A DNA stretch of 64,000 bases from Candidatus Eubacterium faecigallinarum (GTDB lineage: Bacteria; Bacillota; Clostridia; Oscillospirales; Acutalibacteraceae). Positions within the stretch are counted from its first letter, which is position 1, and each line of letters starts with the position of its first letter. Below are positions 26,377-35,777 of this stretch, one piece after another. The stretch lies in assembly GCA_019115455.1 (NCBI GenBank), contig DXDN01000008.1, positions 100,042 through 164,041 on the forward strand, read 5' to 3'. The notes beneath the pieces are model-generated. The model saw nothing but the letters and a program-made list of their open reading frames with translations. It did no database searches and was not told the origin of the DNA. A program made the position numbers and the translations under genes.

Positions 26377-29300
26377 TCATTTGATTTTATTGATATATTT
26401 TTTTATTTTGCGCTTAAGCTTTGCATAATAATTTGTAGTTTTATCAGGATGCATAACCCTTTGCACAACCTTCTCGCAGGATTCGCCGTTTTCATATGTC
26501 AGATATTTTTCCTTAAATGCGGCTATCTTAGTACTGTTTTCCTTTAGTACATCGTCAATATTAATCACTGCGTCAATCAGCTCATCCGTGTCAAACACAA
26601 GAGGACCCGGAGCCTCTTTCTCGATATCGACATAAAGACCCCTTAGGTTGTCCCTGTAGTCATCCAAATCATAGGTAAAAAACAGCATAGGCTTGTCCAA
26701 AAGCGCATAATCGAACATTACAGATGAGTAGTCTGTAATAAGAATATCGGATATGAGATAAAGGTCTTCAACGCTGTTATATGAGTGAAGATCAAACACA
26801 AATTCGTTATCCGCTTCTATGGCGTCGTGAGGAGCGCACAAATGATGAATTCTGACCAAAAGGATATATTCATCGCCGAGCCTGCGCTTCATTTTTTCAA
26901 TATCGAGTTGCATATCAAAGCCGCCCTGGGTACGCCAAGTTGGGGTATACAAAATTATCTTTTTATCAAGCGGAAGTCCCAGCGTTTTCTTGATATTCAG
27001 TATCTTTTCGCTGTCGGCATTGAAAAGAATATCGGTTCTCGGATATCCTGTTTCCAAAATTTCCTTTTCAAAGGCATAGCAGTCATATGCCTTGCCTTTC
27101 ATAAATTTACCCTGGACAATAAGATAATTCCATCTTGAGTTTTTCTCGATATATTGCTTTCTTGTTGTTTCGTTTCTAAAGTCGCTTTTTACGTCAAGTC
27201 CCAGAGTTTTAAGGGGAGTTCCGTGCATTGTCTGAATCTCAATCTGCCCTTCACGCTTAACGTACTCGTTAGGATAATTTACGTTATTCACCAAGTATTT
27301 GGCGGTGGCAAGATAATGGTAATATTCAAGCGAATTACGTCTGACTCTTATGGCGTTGCCTTTTATCGGAGTCCTTGCGTCGTTAAGCGCCCAAACGCAT
27401 TTATACTCAGGATAATTTGCGTCGATATACTCATAGAGGTGCTGTGGATTGCAGCTGTATTTTGAGCCCCACATTGACTCAAAAATTATAAGTTTTGGGT
27501 CAATTTTCTCCTCACGGTACTTTGGATAATACTCGGCTATAAGCGCTTTTCGCTTGTTGGCAGTATTTTCCTCCTGCCGCCAAAGCTGGGAGCATTTAAT
27601 TCTGATATTGCCGTTTACAGCCCTGTACACATTTATCTGGAGCGTTTCAAACTCAACTGAAAGCTTATAAAATTTGGTGCTGAAAATATCGTGCTTTTCC
27701 TTAAAACCGTCTTCAGTTTCATAACAAATCAGCAAATCACGCATACCAGCATAAAGATTGCGGGTAATCTTCTTGTCGCTGAAATCGACGGAGAACGTAC
27801 AGCGCACCCTGCCGTCGGAGACATTGCATTTTGCCACGGCAAACACGACTTTTTCGCCTGAAATTTCATCATTAACATAAAGCCGTGCCGTCTTAGACTT
27901 CAGGAAATCGGCGTTATCACTGACCGCAGAAGTTTTGATTTTTACTATATCTGAGGATTTAGTGATACTCTCCACTGATGTTACGGCGGATTTTACAATA
28001 AATCTTGACTCGTGATTTTTGTTGGTCATAAACACGACCGCAGGTCTGCTCTTATTTTCTATAAATATTTTTTTGTCGCGGTAAAGCAGCTGCGACGCCT
28101 TGCCTTGATCATCTGACAAATAAAGATAATAAGTTCTATCTCTTGAATATACATCCGTTTTGCAGGAAAAGGTACTGCCGCCTTTCTTTTCAAAGGGGAA
28201 TTTATTTCCCTCGTCGTCCTGTGCCCACAGACCGGAGGCATCTTTTTCAAGAGTCACCGAAACGGAATCGCCGTCACAGCTAAAATTATCAGCAAAGTTA
28301 TTTTCATTCTTGAGATAAATTCTAAGCTCATTTACAGGGTCATACTCAATCTTAATATGTTTTTCACCTGAAACGCAGGCGCTGTTGGGAGTAAGTTTGT
28401 ACTTACTTGAAAGCCTGAGTTTACCGCTCGACAGTCGGTTTTTATAACAGATTAAAATTCTGTTATAACCCTCGTTAAGGCTGTTTATCTCAATTTCGTT
28501 AAGGTCAAGTATCAGCTTAAAGGCGGTAGCATCATAATTATACTGCGATTCTGCCATTGTATACGAATCGAAAACGGAGCCGTTTACCTGTGTTATTTTA
28601 GGGTCCTCAAATGAAATAACCTCAACAGGAGTAAGTTCACCTGTAAATTCATTTTCGAGATAAGCCTTTATTTCCTGCTGTGTGATATCGGAAATATTAA
28701 TTCTGCTCTTATACAAATAGGCAGAGATCTCCAAGCCGTTATTTTTTACCAATACTTCAGTAACATTACGCTTTGGTGCAAATCTTATAAGCTCATTTGT
28801 TGCATCGCGGCTTTCGATTGTAAAGAGTTCTGACGGCAGCTTTGCCAAAAATCTTCCGTTCTTTTCATAGATTGATGAATTATAATAATCCTTGTTCTCA
28901 TATTCCACAAGCTCTATGAGTTTTTTAACGTCATAATTTCTGACATAGGCGTATTTTTGCTGTAGAATAAGCGGGAGCTGAGAAAATGTTGAAGGTTCAA
29001 TGGCTTCGTCAATGTAATCATTAATACATTTAAACATCTTTTCAGAAAGTTCAATTGGAGTATTAACGCAGTTATTGACAAATATCATCAAATCAATTTC
29101 AAGAGCCTTTTTCTGCTTAAGAATATTGAATTCCTCGCCGAAATCGTTATCGGCGAAGAATTTGTCAACCATTCCGAGCACTTTGATTCTGTCGGTTATA
29201 TTACGCATACTGTCGGCATGCTGAGTAATGGATTTTGTAGCGCCGTCACGCAGCCTCCAAAAATAATATGAGCTTTCAACAACGCTGACGTTATTAGCTT

Positions 29301-29892
29301 TAAAATGGAGCGGAATTATAACCGGGATATCTTCATAAAGAATATCTTCAGGAAATGAAAAATTGTTTTCGTCCCAGAATGAGCGTCTTATAAGCTTGTT
29401 ACAAGAGATAGTATCGTAAATAAGATTCGGATTCTTGGTGATATGGGTGTTAAGCTCAATATTGCTGAATACCCTTTTATGAAGATTTGCTATCCACGTT
29501 CTCTTTGAATTAAATCGTGCCACATTGCAGATTGCCACGTCACTGTCGTTTTTGCGAACAGCATAAAACATCTTCTCGTACAAATCGGGAGATATTACGT
29601 CGTCCGAATCCATAAAGGTAATATATTCGCCGTGCGCTTTCTCTATTCCGAAATTTCTCGCTCTGCCGAGTCCGCCGTTTTCTTTAAGATAATAAAACAG
29701 GTTATCATATTTTTCGGCATACGCTTTAGCAATCTCGCCGCTGGAATCTTTAGAGCCGTCATCAACGACTACGATTTCAATGTTGCTTTTTGTCTGATTT
29801 ACAACAGAATCGAGACATTCCTCAAGATACTCCTCAACATTATAAATCGGTATTATAACGCTAATATCCGCCTCATTCATCACTTTTTTCAT
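26377..29892 (-). CDS. Two-domain GT2 glycosyltransferase / CDP-glycerol glycerophosphotransferase (TagF-like)
   Basis: 1171 aa. Residues 1 to about 250 are a GT2 domain (ISVIIPIYNVEEYLEECLDS, VVVDDGSKDSS, the DxD region FMDSDDVISPDL). Residues about 380-760 are beta-rich with no motif I recognise. Residues about 790-1140 are a CDP-glycerol:poly(glycerophosphate) glycerophosphotransferase domain: HGTPLKTLG (about 887), YTPTWR and ITDYSSVMFDYALLDKPMLFF. It would build or prime a glycerol-phosphate-containing wall polymer at the inner membrane face. The ribosome site is GAGGTG. It has its own promoter and terminator and is separate from the polysaccharide operon. No tagD or other CDP-glycerol genes are visible. 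Confidence 0.87.
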   Translation of the reverse strand: MKKVMNEADISVIIPIYNVEEYLEECLDSVVNQTKSNIEIVVVDDGSKDSSGEIAKAYAEKYDNLFYYLKENGGLGRARNFGIEKAHGEYITFMDSDDVISPDLYEKMFYAVRKNDSDVAICNVARFNSKRTWIANLHKRVFSNIELNTHITKNPNLIYDTISCNKLIRRSFWDENNFSFPEDILYEDIPVIIPLHFKANNVSVVESSYYFWRLRDGATKSITQHADSMRNITDRIKVLGMVDKFFADNDFGEEFNILKQKKALEIDLMIFVNNCVNTPIELSEKMFKCINDYIDEAIEPSTFSQLPLILQQKYAYVRNYDVKKLIELVEYENKDYYNSSIYEKNGRFLAKLPSELFTIESRDATNELIRFAPKRNVTEVLVKNNGLEISAYLYKSRINISDITQQEIKAYLENEFTGELTPVEVISFEDPKITQVNGSVFDSYTMAESQYNYDATAFKLILDLNEIEINSLNEGYNRILICYKNRLSSGKLRLSSKYKLTPNSACVSGEKHIKIEYDPVNELRIYLKNENNFADNFSCDGDSVSVTLEKDASGLWAQDDEGNKFPFEKKGGSTFSCKTDVYSRDRTYYLYLSDDQGKASQLLYRDKKIFIENKSRPAVVFMTNKNHESRFIVKSAVTSVESITKSSDIVKIKTSAVSDNADFLKSKTARLYVNDEISGEKVVFAVAKCNVSDGRVRCTFSVDFSDKKITRNLYAGMRDLLICYETEDGFKEKHDIFSTKFYKLSVEFETLQINVYRAVNGNIRIKCSQLWRQEENTANKRKALIAEYYPKYREEKIDPKLIIFESMWGSKYSCNPQHLYEYIDANYPEYKCVWALNDARTPIKGNAIRVRRNSLEYYHYLATAKYLVNNVNYPNEYVKREGQIEIQTMHGTPLKTLGLDVKSDFRNETTRKQYIEKNSRWNYLIVQGKFMKGKAYDCYAFEKEILETGYPRTDILFNADSEKILNIKKTLGLPLDKKIILYTPTWRTQGGFDMQLDIEKMKRRLGDEYILLVRIHHLCAPHDAIEADNEFVFDLHSYNSVEDLYLISDILITDYSSVMFDYALLDKPMLFFTYDLDDYRDNLRGLYVDIEKEAPGPLVFDTDELIDAVINIDDVLKENSTKIAAFKEKYLTYENGESCEKVVQRVMHPDKTTNYYAKLKRKIKKYINKIK

Positions 29893-29925
29893 TTTACACC
29901 TCAGATATATTGTTTACTGCACCGT

Positions 29926-29954
29926 ATTATATACTATAAGCTTTTATTTGTAAA
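29926..29954 (-). promoter_or_regulatory. Promoter of the GT2-TagF-like gene
   Basis: Minus strand: TTTACA (29949-29954), 17-bp spacer, TATAAT (29926-29931). Confidence 0.65.
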
Positions 29955-30025
29955 CAATCTTATTAATCCAATCCCAAATAAACTGCAATAATAGACGATT
30001 AAAAATTGAGCTGACTAAAAAATAC

Positions 30026-30559
30026 TTACATCTGGAAATTTTCGATATAATTATCTATACAGTTTTGGATAATCTCCTCAGCAACATCCTTGGGCATAAA
30101 TTCGGTGACCTGAGTGTTTTTGTCATGCTCAAGCATTTTATAAACTTCAAAGAAATGCTTAATTTCATCAAATCTGTGTTTTGGAAGCTGGTCAATATCA
30201 CGGTAGCAATTATAGTTAGGATCATTAACCGGTACTGCGATAATTTTCTCATCTTTTCTTCCGTTATCCTCCATAATAAGCACTCCGATTGGGAAGCACT
30301 CAACTATGGTCATGGGCTGAATCTTCTCACTGCACAAAACAAGAACATCAAGGGGGTCATTGTCGCTGGCGTATGTGCGTGGTATAAAGCCGTAGTTTGC
30401 AGGATAATGGGTGGAGGTAAAAAGCACCCTGTCGAGCTTAAGCATACCGGTTTCCTTGTCAAGCTCATACTTATTTTTTCCGCCCTTTGAAATTTCAATA
30501 ACAGCATAGAACCTGTTTTTCTTTATTCTCTTAGGTGAAATACTGTGCCAAATATTCAT
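30026..30559 (-). CDS. ppa: Inorganic pyrophosphatase (family I, soluble)
   Basis: 177 aa. Hydrolyses PPi released by nucleotide and sugar-nucleotide synthesis. The family I signature is DNDPLDVLVL, with the substrate-site lysine/arginine block NKYELDKETGMLKLDRVL and YPANYGFIPRTY; further metal residues lie in MEDNGRKDEKIIAVP. Length normal. It has its own promoter and an AACGGAGG ribosome site. Confidence 0.95.
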   Translation of the reverse strand: MNIWHSISPKRIKKNRFYAVIEISKGGKNKYELDKETGMLKLDRVLFTSTHYPANYGFIPRTYASDNDPLDVLVLCSEKIQPMTIVECFPIGVLIMEDNGRKDEKIIAVPVNDPNYNCYRDIDQLPKHRFDEIKHFFEVYKMLEHDKNTQVTEFMPKDVAEEIIQNCIDNYIENFQM

Positions 30560-30595
30560 ACTGAAACCTCCGTTAATATTAATATTTTGTATTAT

Positions 30596-30624
30596 ATTTT
30601 AACATAAAAAGAAAAATATGTAAA
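30596..30624 (-). promoter_or_regulatory. Promoter of ppa
   Basis: Minus strand: TTTACA (30619-30624), 17-bp spacer, TAAAAT (30596-30601). Confidence 0.6.
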
Positions 30625-30750
30625 TATTATGCTGTATTTTCAAGCTGAATATTTACTTATAAAACGTTTAATTTTATGGATATTATGTTATAATTTTCTA
30701 TACTGAGTAAATGAGAATATATTTGAAGAGCAAAATCAGAAAAGAAAGGA

Positions 30751-30778
30751 AAAGCCGGAACGCTAACGTTCCGGCTTT
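30751..30778 (-). terminator. Terminator of the polysaccharide operon
   Basis: Perfect 12-bp stem AAAGCCGGAACG/CGTTCCGGCTTT with a 4-nt loop, 7 nt after the SDR stop; the minus strand continues TTCCTTTCTTTT. Confidence 0.8.
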
Positions 30779-30785
30779 GTTTCAT

Positions 30786-31625
30786 CTAATAAGCTCTGTT
30801 GATATATCTGCCGTTGTCGCAGACTATAATCTCGCCTGAAATGCATTTGGACGCGTCGCTGAGCAAAAAACAGGCAACCTCCGCAACCTCCTCAGGCAGG
30901 TAAATTCTTTCCGCCGCCTGATACGAAGCATAAAGGTTATCTTCCCTGCTGTAACCTGTCATATCTGAGACGGTTACGCCCGGTGCTATTGCGTTTACTC
31001 TGATACCGCTTGAAATAACATCGCTGGCAAGACCCTGGGTGAGGCTGTTTACCGCCGCCTTTGTCAGCCCGTACGGAATGGTGTCCTTATACATTCCCCT
31101 TTCGGACGAAACAAAGAGCAGTGAGCCTTTAATTTCGTTTTCTTCAAGATAGGATATAAATTCCTTTGCCAAAAAGTAATTTGCTTTAAGGTTCGTATTC
31201 ATTTGAATATCAAACTGCTCCTGACTGACATTGCGGAAATTCCCTTCGTGAAGCGAAATTCCGGCGTTTAAAACAACGCTGTCAATGCGGTCGCCTGCAA
31301 GCTTCTCGGCTTTTTCTATAAGTGGTTTGTACGAGTCAAAGTCACACACATCGCACACTATATATCCGCTGTTTTTACCAAGCTTCTCGCAGGCTTCTTT
31401 AAGATTTTTTTCATTCCTTGAGGTAATAACAACAAATGCGCCCTCGTCAACACATTTTTTTGCAAAGGCATAACCGAGTCCCCTGCCGCCGCCGGTTATA
31501 AGAATTTTTCTGCCGGCGAGTCTTTCGTGAGGCGCAAGCACATAAATATCCGCCTTGACAATTTTATTATCAACACCGTGCAGAACATATTTCAGTCCGC
31601 GTTTAATATAAGTTTTTAAGCCCAT
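30786..31625 (-). CDS. SDR-family oxidoreductase of the polysaccharide operon
   Basis: 279 aa, classical short-chain dehydrogenase. NAD(P) loop TGGGRGLG, the NAG motif SVVLNAGIS, catalytic Ser in LLFVSSERG and YGLTK as the YxxxK pair; PG motif NAIAPGVTVSDM. A basic N-terminal tail (LKTYIKRGLKYVLHG) precedes the Rossmann fold. It reduces or oxidises a carbonyl/hydroxyl. As the last gene of the operon, 8 nt after the MenD-like gene, it may act on the product of that enzyme (inference). Confidence 0.87.
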   Translation of the reverse strand: MGLKTYIKRGLKYVLHGVDNKIVKADIYVLAPHERLAGRKILITGGGRGLGYAFAKKCVDEGAFVVITSRNEKNLKEACEKLGKNSGYIVCDVCDFDSYKPLIEKAEKLAGDRIDSVVLNAGISLHEGNFRNVSQEQFDIQMNTNLKANYFLAKEFISYLEENEIKGSLLFVSSERGMYKDTIPYGLTKAAVNSLTQGLASDVISSGIRVNAIAPGVTVSDMTGYSREDNLYASYQAAERIYLPEEVAEVACFLLSDASKCISGEIIVCDNGRYINRAY

Positions 31626-31633
31626 AGGTACTC

Positions 31634-33343
31634 CTAACCGATCAAGTGTAATTTTCTCAATATTTTACCGACCTTTTTCTTGAATGCGCTTTTTTTAGTA
31701 TAGATTTTATTAACATCCCAAAACCGTTTTAAAACTGCGGCGTCGGTATCGGCATCGGTGAACACTTCCAAAATCACCGGTCCCTGAGAGGGTTTGATAA
31801 ATTCTGCAATGCCTTCTTCCAGCTGCTGACTGTTTTCGGCGCTCAGGTATCTGAAATCCGCCAGATGACTAAGCTGGGAGATCTTGGTGTGATGTGATGC
31901 CGCAATGTGGGTATTGAGTGTGGGTATTTGTTTAAGTCCGAAATTTTTATGGAATTCCGCACCGGCAAAATTGTTAATGACAAGTATATGCACGTTATCC
32001 GAGATTTTGTCAACAGCTGCATTTATATCATAAATAAAGCTAAGGTCGCCTGTAATGAGAAACGCCTCTTTGTCAGTTTTGCATGCCTGTCCTAGAAATG
32101 TTGAAAACGGACCGTCAATACCGTCACAGCCAAGATTGCCAAACACTCTTACGCTGGGATCGAGAGTAAAATAATTTGTTATTCTGATACTGTTTAAGAT
32201 ACTTAAATGCAGTATAGAATCCTTTGGAATATTTTTGACAAACTGACCTATTACATAGAAATTAGTAAAGCGAAGATCGGGATAAACCGCCTTTGAAAGC
32301 CTGTTTTTCCACTCGTTATAATAAACGTGGTCATTGGTGCCGTTTGCGTATGCGTTGATATTTTTGAAAAATTCAAGAGGAGTTGATTCAAAAACATCCG
32401 TCAATGTGATAAAGCCGTCGCTGAGTCTGCCCTGGGGGTCAACGCACCAGTGCTGAGCCTTTGACACAAGAGAATATTTCAGCCCGGACCACACCTGCGT
32501 GCCGATGCTTATCACCAGGTCACAGCCGATAAGTCCGTTATCATAGCTTGTAAGGGATTCAACCACATTGGACAGCTTTAGGAAATTTTCACCGTAAATA
32601 TTGGAGAAATAATCGTATGAAACAACAACGTTAAATTTTTTCTCAAATTTGGAAATTTCACTCGACAACGCTTCTGTATCCGTATGATTCTGACCGCAGA
32701 TTAAAAGAATCCTTTTCTTTTTACTGAGGTAATCAGCGTATTTTTTCCAGTCACAGTCAATGCCGTGGCGGCTGATTTTTCTGACTTCGGGCAATTTCTC
32801 GCAGGAAAAATTACCCAGATCAATTACCTCGTAATTTATCTGGACAGGTCCTTTAACATGGTGGTCAAGCTCAAGAAAAGCTTCATTCACTTCCCTTTCC
32901 ACATACCAGGAGTATTTCTCATTTCCTGCGTTTAGCTCAGGCAGATTTACTGCGTGGCGCGCATATTTGCCGTACATATTCACCTGGTCAATGGACTGAT
33001 CCTGCATGTGGTACAAAAATCTCTGGTTTCTGTCGGCAGTGAGGGCTACAAGGCAGATATTGCGCTCGTACGCTTCCTTAATTGCAGGCAGGTAATTGCA
33101 GGTAGCGGTTGCCGCCGTGCAGGTTACGCATACAGGCACGTCCAGCGCCTCGGCTATACCGAGTGCAAAGTATCCTGCGCTTCTCTCGTCAACAATTGAA
33201 TAGCACACAAAGAAATCGTCGTTTTCAACGCTGTGAACCAGCGGAGTATTTCTTGTTCCGGGAGAAATTACCAGGTGCTTTATATTATGCTTTTTGAGCA
33301 GTGCGATGATTATCTGCACTGTTTTCAGATTAGTATACATCAT
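31634..33343 (-). CDS. MenD-like thiamine diphosphate-dependent enzyme in a polysaccharide operon
   Basis: About 569 aa from ATG 33343; the ORF track begins earlier, but AAGGA precedes this ATG. All MenD landmarks are present: VISPGTRNTPL near the N-terminus, the ThDP-activating Glu in VDERSAGYFALG, ATATCNYLPAIKEAY, LTADRNQ, and the PP-domain motif GDLSFIYDINAAVD... ending in VINN. MenD makes SEPHCHC from isochorismate and 2-oxoglutarate, but no other men gene is nearby and the gene sits among glycan-assembly genes. I infer a related carboligase or decarboxylase that uses a 2-oxo acid to make a building block or decoration for the polysaccharide. It directly follows its degenerate partner gene (1-nt gap). 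Confidence 0.8.
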   Translation of the reverse strand: MMYTNLKTVQIIIALLKKHNIKHLVISPGTRNTPLVHSVENDDFFVCYSIVDERSAGYFALGIAEALDVPVCVTCTAATATCNYLPAIKEAYERNICLVALTADRNQRFLYHMQDQSIDQVNMYGKYARHAVNLPELNAGNEKYSWYVEREVNEAFLELDHHVKGPVQINYEVIDLGNFSCEKLPEVRKISRHGIDCDWKKYADYLSKKKRILLICGQNHTDTEALSSEISKFEKKFNVVVSYDYFSNIYGENFLKLSNVVESLTSYDNGLIGCDLVISIGTQVWSGLKYSLVSKAQHWCVDPQGRLSDGFITLTDVFESTPLEFFKNINAYANGTNDHVYYNEWKNRLSKAVYPDLRFTNFYVIGQFVKNIPKDSILHLSILNSIRITNYFTLDPSVRVFGNLGCDGIDGPFSTFLGQACKTDKEAFLITGDLSFIYDINAAVDKISDNVHILVINNFAGAEFHKNFGLKQIPTLNTHIAASHHTKISQLSHLADFRYLSAENSQQLEEGIAEFIKPSQGPVILEVFTDADTDAAVLKRFWDVNKIYTKKSAFKKKVGKILRKLHLIG

Positions 33344-33344
33344 A

Positions 33345-34214
33345 TCAGTCCTTGTCCTTATCAACAAATATTACAGACGGACCTTCTGCCTGATTAAGCA
33401 TTTCGTCTGCCTGGCGGCTGAAATTCTTTTTATCCGCCAGTCTTATTTCAAATCCGTTAGATTCCAGCCAGGTCTTCATTTCATCATAATTTTCCGTACC
33501 GAACACGATGATTTTAACTTTATCCGACAGGTATCTGTTGTTAAAAATATTTATATCTATGTCAATAATATCAGGGGTTATTAAAAGCAGGCACCTCTTT
33601 GGACTTACAAGAGAATAGCCCATATATTTTGACAAAGCACCGTATTTATAGCGTCTGCTGACGGATTTGATTTCATAGCTGTATTCTTTTTTTAGCTCCG
33701 GATTGTAGCAAAACAGGATGTCGTCACTTGAAAGAAAAGAATCCAGCTCATCAAGTATATATCCGTAATCAACTGTTTTTTCCGTTTTCTGATTAAGAAT
33801 AACGGGGAGAACGGTGGGCTTAAATCTGTGCTCTTCAAACGGAAAGCCGTCCTCGGCATCGTCCTCTCTGACAGCATTCAAAACGTCGCAGCACCGCTCA
33901 AGATATCCGAGACTGAAATCCTCACCCTTTTGATAAACGGCAATTATCAGCAGCGGTATCTCCTGAAAGAACATTTCCGTAAGAGCTGTATATGTACTTT
34001 CAATGGCTGTACCGTCCATCAGCAGTACGGTTTTGCTGTTTGGAAGCTGCTTGGCAATTCCAAAGGCTCTGAAAGCACTGCTCCTGGCGTCGGTTACGAT
34101 TACGGGATTTTGCGAAAGGACGTATTCACTGTCCGCTTTTGAAATTTTATCTAACACATCACGGTTTACGACTAAATCGGAGGGAGTGCGAATTTCAAGT
34201 ATTTCTTTAATCAT
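33345..34214 (-). CDS. Degenerate MenD-like (ThDP-enzyme PYR-domain) partner protein
   Basis: 289 aa. It can be lined up by eye with its neighbour: TDARSSAFRAFGIAK against VDERSAGYFALGIAE, then LLMDGTAIESTYTALTE against VTCTAATATCNYLPAIKE, and IPLLIIAVYQ against ICLVALTADR. The Glu that activates the cofactor is Ala (residue 43), the N-terminal ISPGTR block is missing, and no GDG/GDLS...NN PP motif is visible. About 170 residues follow with alternating strands and helices. It is thus probably not catalytic alone, and may form a heteromer with the intact MenD-like protein or have a structural role. Ribosome site AGGAG. Confidence 0.6.
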   Translation of the reverse strand: MIKEILEIRTPSDLVVNRDVLDKISKADSEYVLSQNPVIVTDARSSAFRAFGIAKQLPNSKTVLLMDGTAIESTYTALTEMFFQEIPLLIIAVYQKGEDFSLGYLERCCDVLNAVREDDAEDGFPFEEHRFKPTVLPVILNQKTEKTVDYGYILDELDSFLSSDDILFCYNPELKKEYSYEIKSVSRRYKYGALSKYMGYSLVSPKRCLLLITPDIIDIDINIFNNRYLSDKVKIIVFGTENYDEMKTWLESNGFEIRLADKKNFSRQADEMLNQAEGPSVIFVDKDKD

Positions 34215-34223
34215 TTCTTTCTC

Positions 34224-35777
34224 CTACTGCGTAAATTTATTTAAAAATTTCAGCTTGTTTTTAGTAAGGCTGTTAACCATTGAAACCAGCGAAACAAATT
34301 CAGGACATTTCCTGTAAACAACAAACATTATGCCGTTTGGAACCACAAGGCAAACCAAAAGTCTGACGCATATCGTCAGCACGTTTGAATCAAAGGAAAT
34401 AAATTTCGATATACCGACGCAGACGGCGCCGCACACAACACAAACCGCCGTATATCCCAGCAGGCTGAGCACATACTTGAGGGGATTGCATTTGAATATC
34501 TCCGTAAAAACGTTGTGGATTATCCAGGGCATACCGACTATAAGCATACTTAATGCCGTGGAAAGCAATATGCCGTACAGTCCCCAGAACTGAACCATAA
34601 TAAGATTCATAATAAGATTAGCGGCTGCCGTTACAAGGGGTCTGAAACGGTCACGGTGCCATATTCCCGAAGCGTCCTTATACACGTTTAAAACGGCGTT
34701 TATTTCCTTAATAAAGAAATAGGCGGAAAACATGATGACCATTCCGTACGGCAGAAGGTTATCTTCGCCTACCCAAAGCTCCATAAACGGCTGATAAAGG
34801 CAAAGGAAACAGCACACGCTGAACACGGAAAGCCACGAAAAAATGAAGGTGAATTTCTTAAGGTCAATATAATTTTTTTCAGAGCTTTCGGTAACTATAC
34901 TATTGCCGATACCTGCAAGGCTTGAGCTTGTTATCAGGGTTATAAAGCCGTAAATGGTATTGAGAATAAAATAGTAATTTTGATATTTTGCCAGCGCCGT
35001 GAGTCCGAGAAAGGCAGAAATCACAATAGTATCGGCGGAATCCACAACAACCACGCCGACCTTTGAGGTAAAGAGGTCGCGTATCCTTCTGTTTATCAGG
35101 GATACCTCGCTTTTAGGCAATTTGCCCATTGCCTTGTACTGGGGATACATCCTGTTTACAACCAAAGCGGTAACTATGTTTGACGCGATATTGCTCAGAA
35201 GCATTACTATAATATAGACATAATAATCCTTTATGATAAACAGCACAAGAAGCTGGATTCCGTATTTTGCAGTATTCACGATATAGCCGATCTTATCGGT
35301 AACATCGTTACGTTGGTGAGCATATAAAAGGCAGTTCTTATATGCGAAAAGCCAGTAGGTAAATACGGTTGCCAGCAAGTTAATAACATAAAGCACATAA
35401 AGATTTACGTCAGGGGGCAAATCCTTTTTAACCAGCATGGGAAGTGCCGGCATAATACACAGACCGAGTCCGAGTATAACTGCACCTATGATACGATAGT
35501 ATATTTTATACAATCGCATCAGGGCGCAGATTTTTGCGCTGTCACCCTCGGCAATGGGTTTATACATACTGAAAGTCATAGCGGTGCCGACTCCCAGCTC
35601 TGCAAGGTTCAAAACAGACAAAACAGACGTAAAGAGGCTGTTGAGTCCCAGATATTCCATACCCAGCAGGTATATCATCGCCGTTCGCATTAAAAACGGT
35701 ATTACAATGTTATATATTTTGGTTATCAATCCAAAGAACAGATTTCTTGCCGTGTTCTTCGTACGGTTATACTTCAT
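34224..35777 (-). CDS. Wzx-type oligosaccharide flippase
   Basis: 517 aa with about 12-14 hydrophobic helices of the MOP superfamily. The N-terminal RTKNTARNLFFGLITKIYNIVIPFLMRTAMIYLLGMEYLGLNSLF is the usual start of Firmicutes polysaccharide flippases. It moves undecaprenyl-diphosphate-linked repeat units outward for polymerisation. Overlaps the pyruvyl transferase gene by 11 nt. Confidence 0.92.
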   Translation of the reverse strand: MKYNRTKNTARNLFFGLITKIYNIVIPFLMRTAMIYLLGMEYLGLNSLFTSVLSVLNLAELGVGTAMTFSMYKPIAEGDSAKICALMRLYKIYYRIIGAVILGLGLCIMPALPMLVKKDLPPDVNLYVLYVINLLATVFTYWLFAYKNCLLYAHQRNDVTDKIGYIVNTAKYGIQLLVLFIIKDYYVYIIVMLLSNIASNIVTALVVNRMYPQYKAMGKLPKSEVSLINRRIRDLFTSKVGVVVVDSADTIVISAFLGLTALAKYQNYYFILNTIYGFITLITSSSLAGIGNSIVTESSEKNYIDLKKFTFIFSWLSVFSVCCFLCLYQPFMELWVGEDNLLPYGMVIMFSAYFFIKEINAVLNVYKDASGIWHRDRFRPLVTAAANLIMNLIMVQFWGLYGILLSTALSMLIVGMPWIIHNVFTEIFKCNPLKYVLSLLGYTAVCVVCGAVCVGISKFISFDSNVLTICVRLLVCLVVPNGIMFVVYRKCPEFVSLVSMVNSLTKNKLKFLNKFTQ

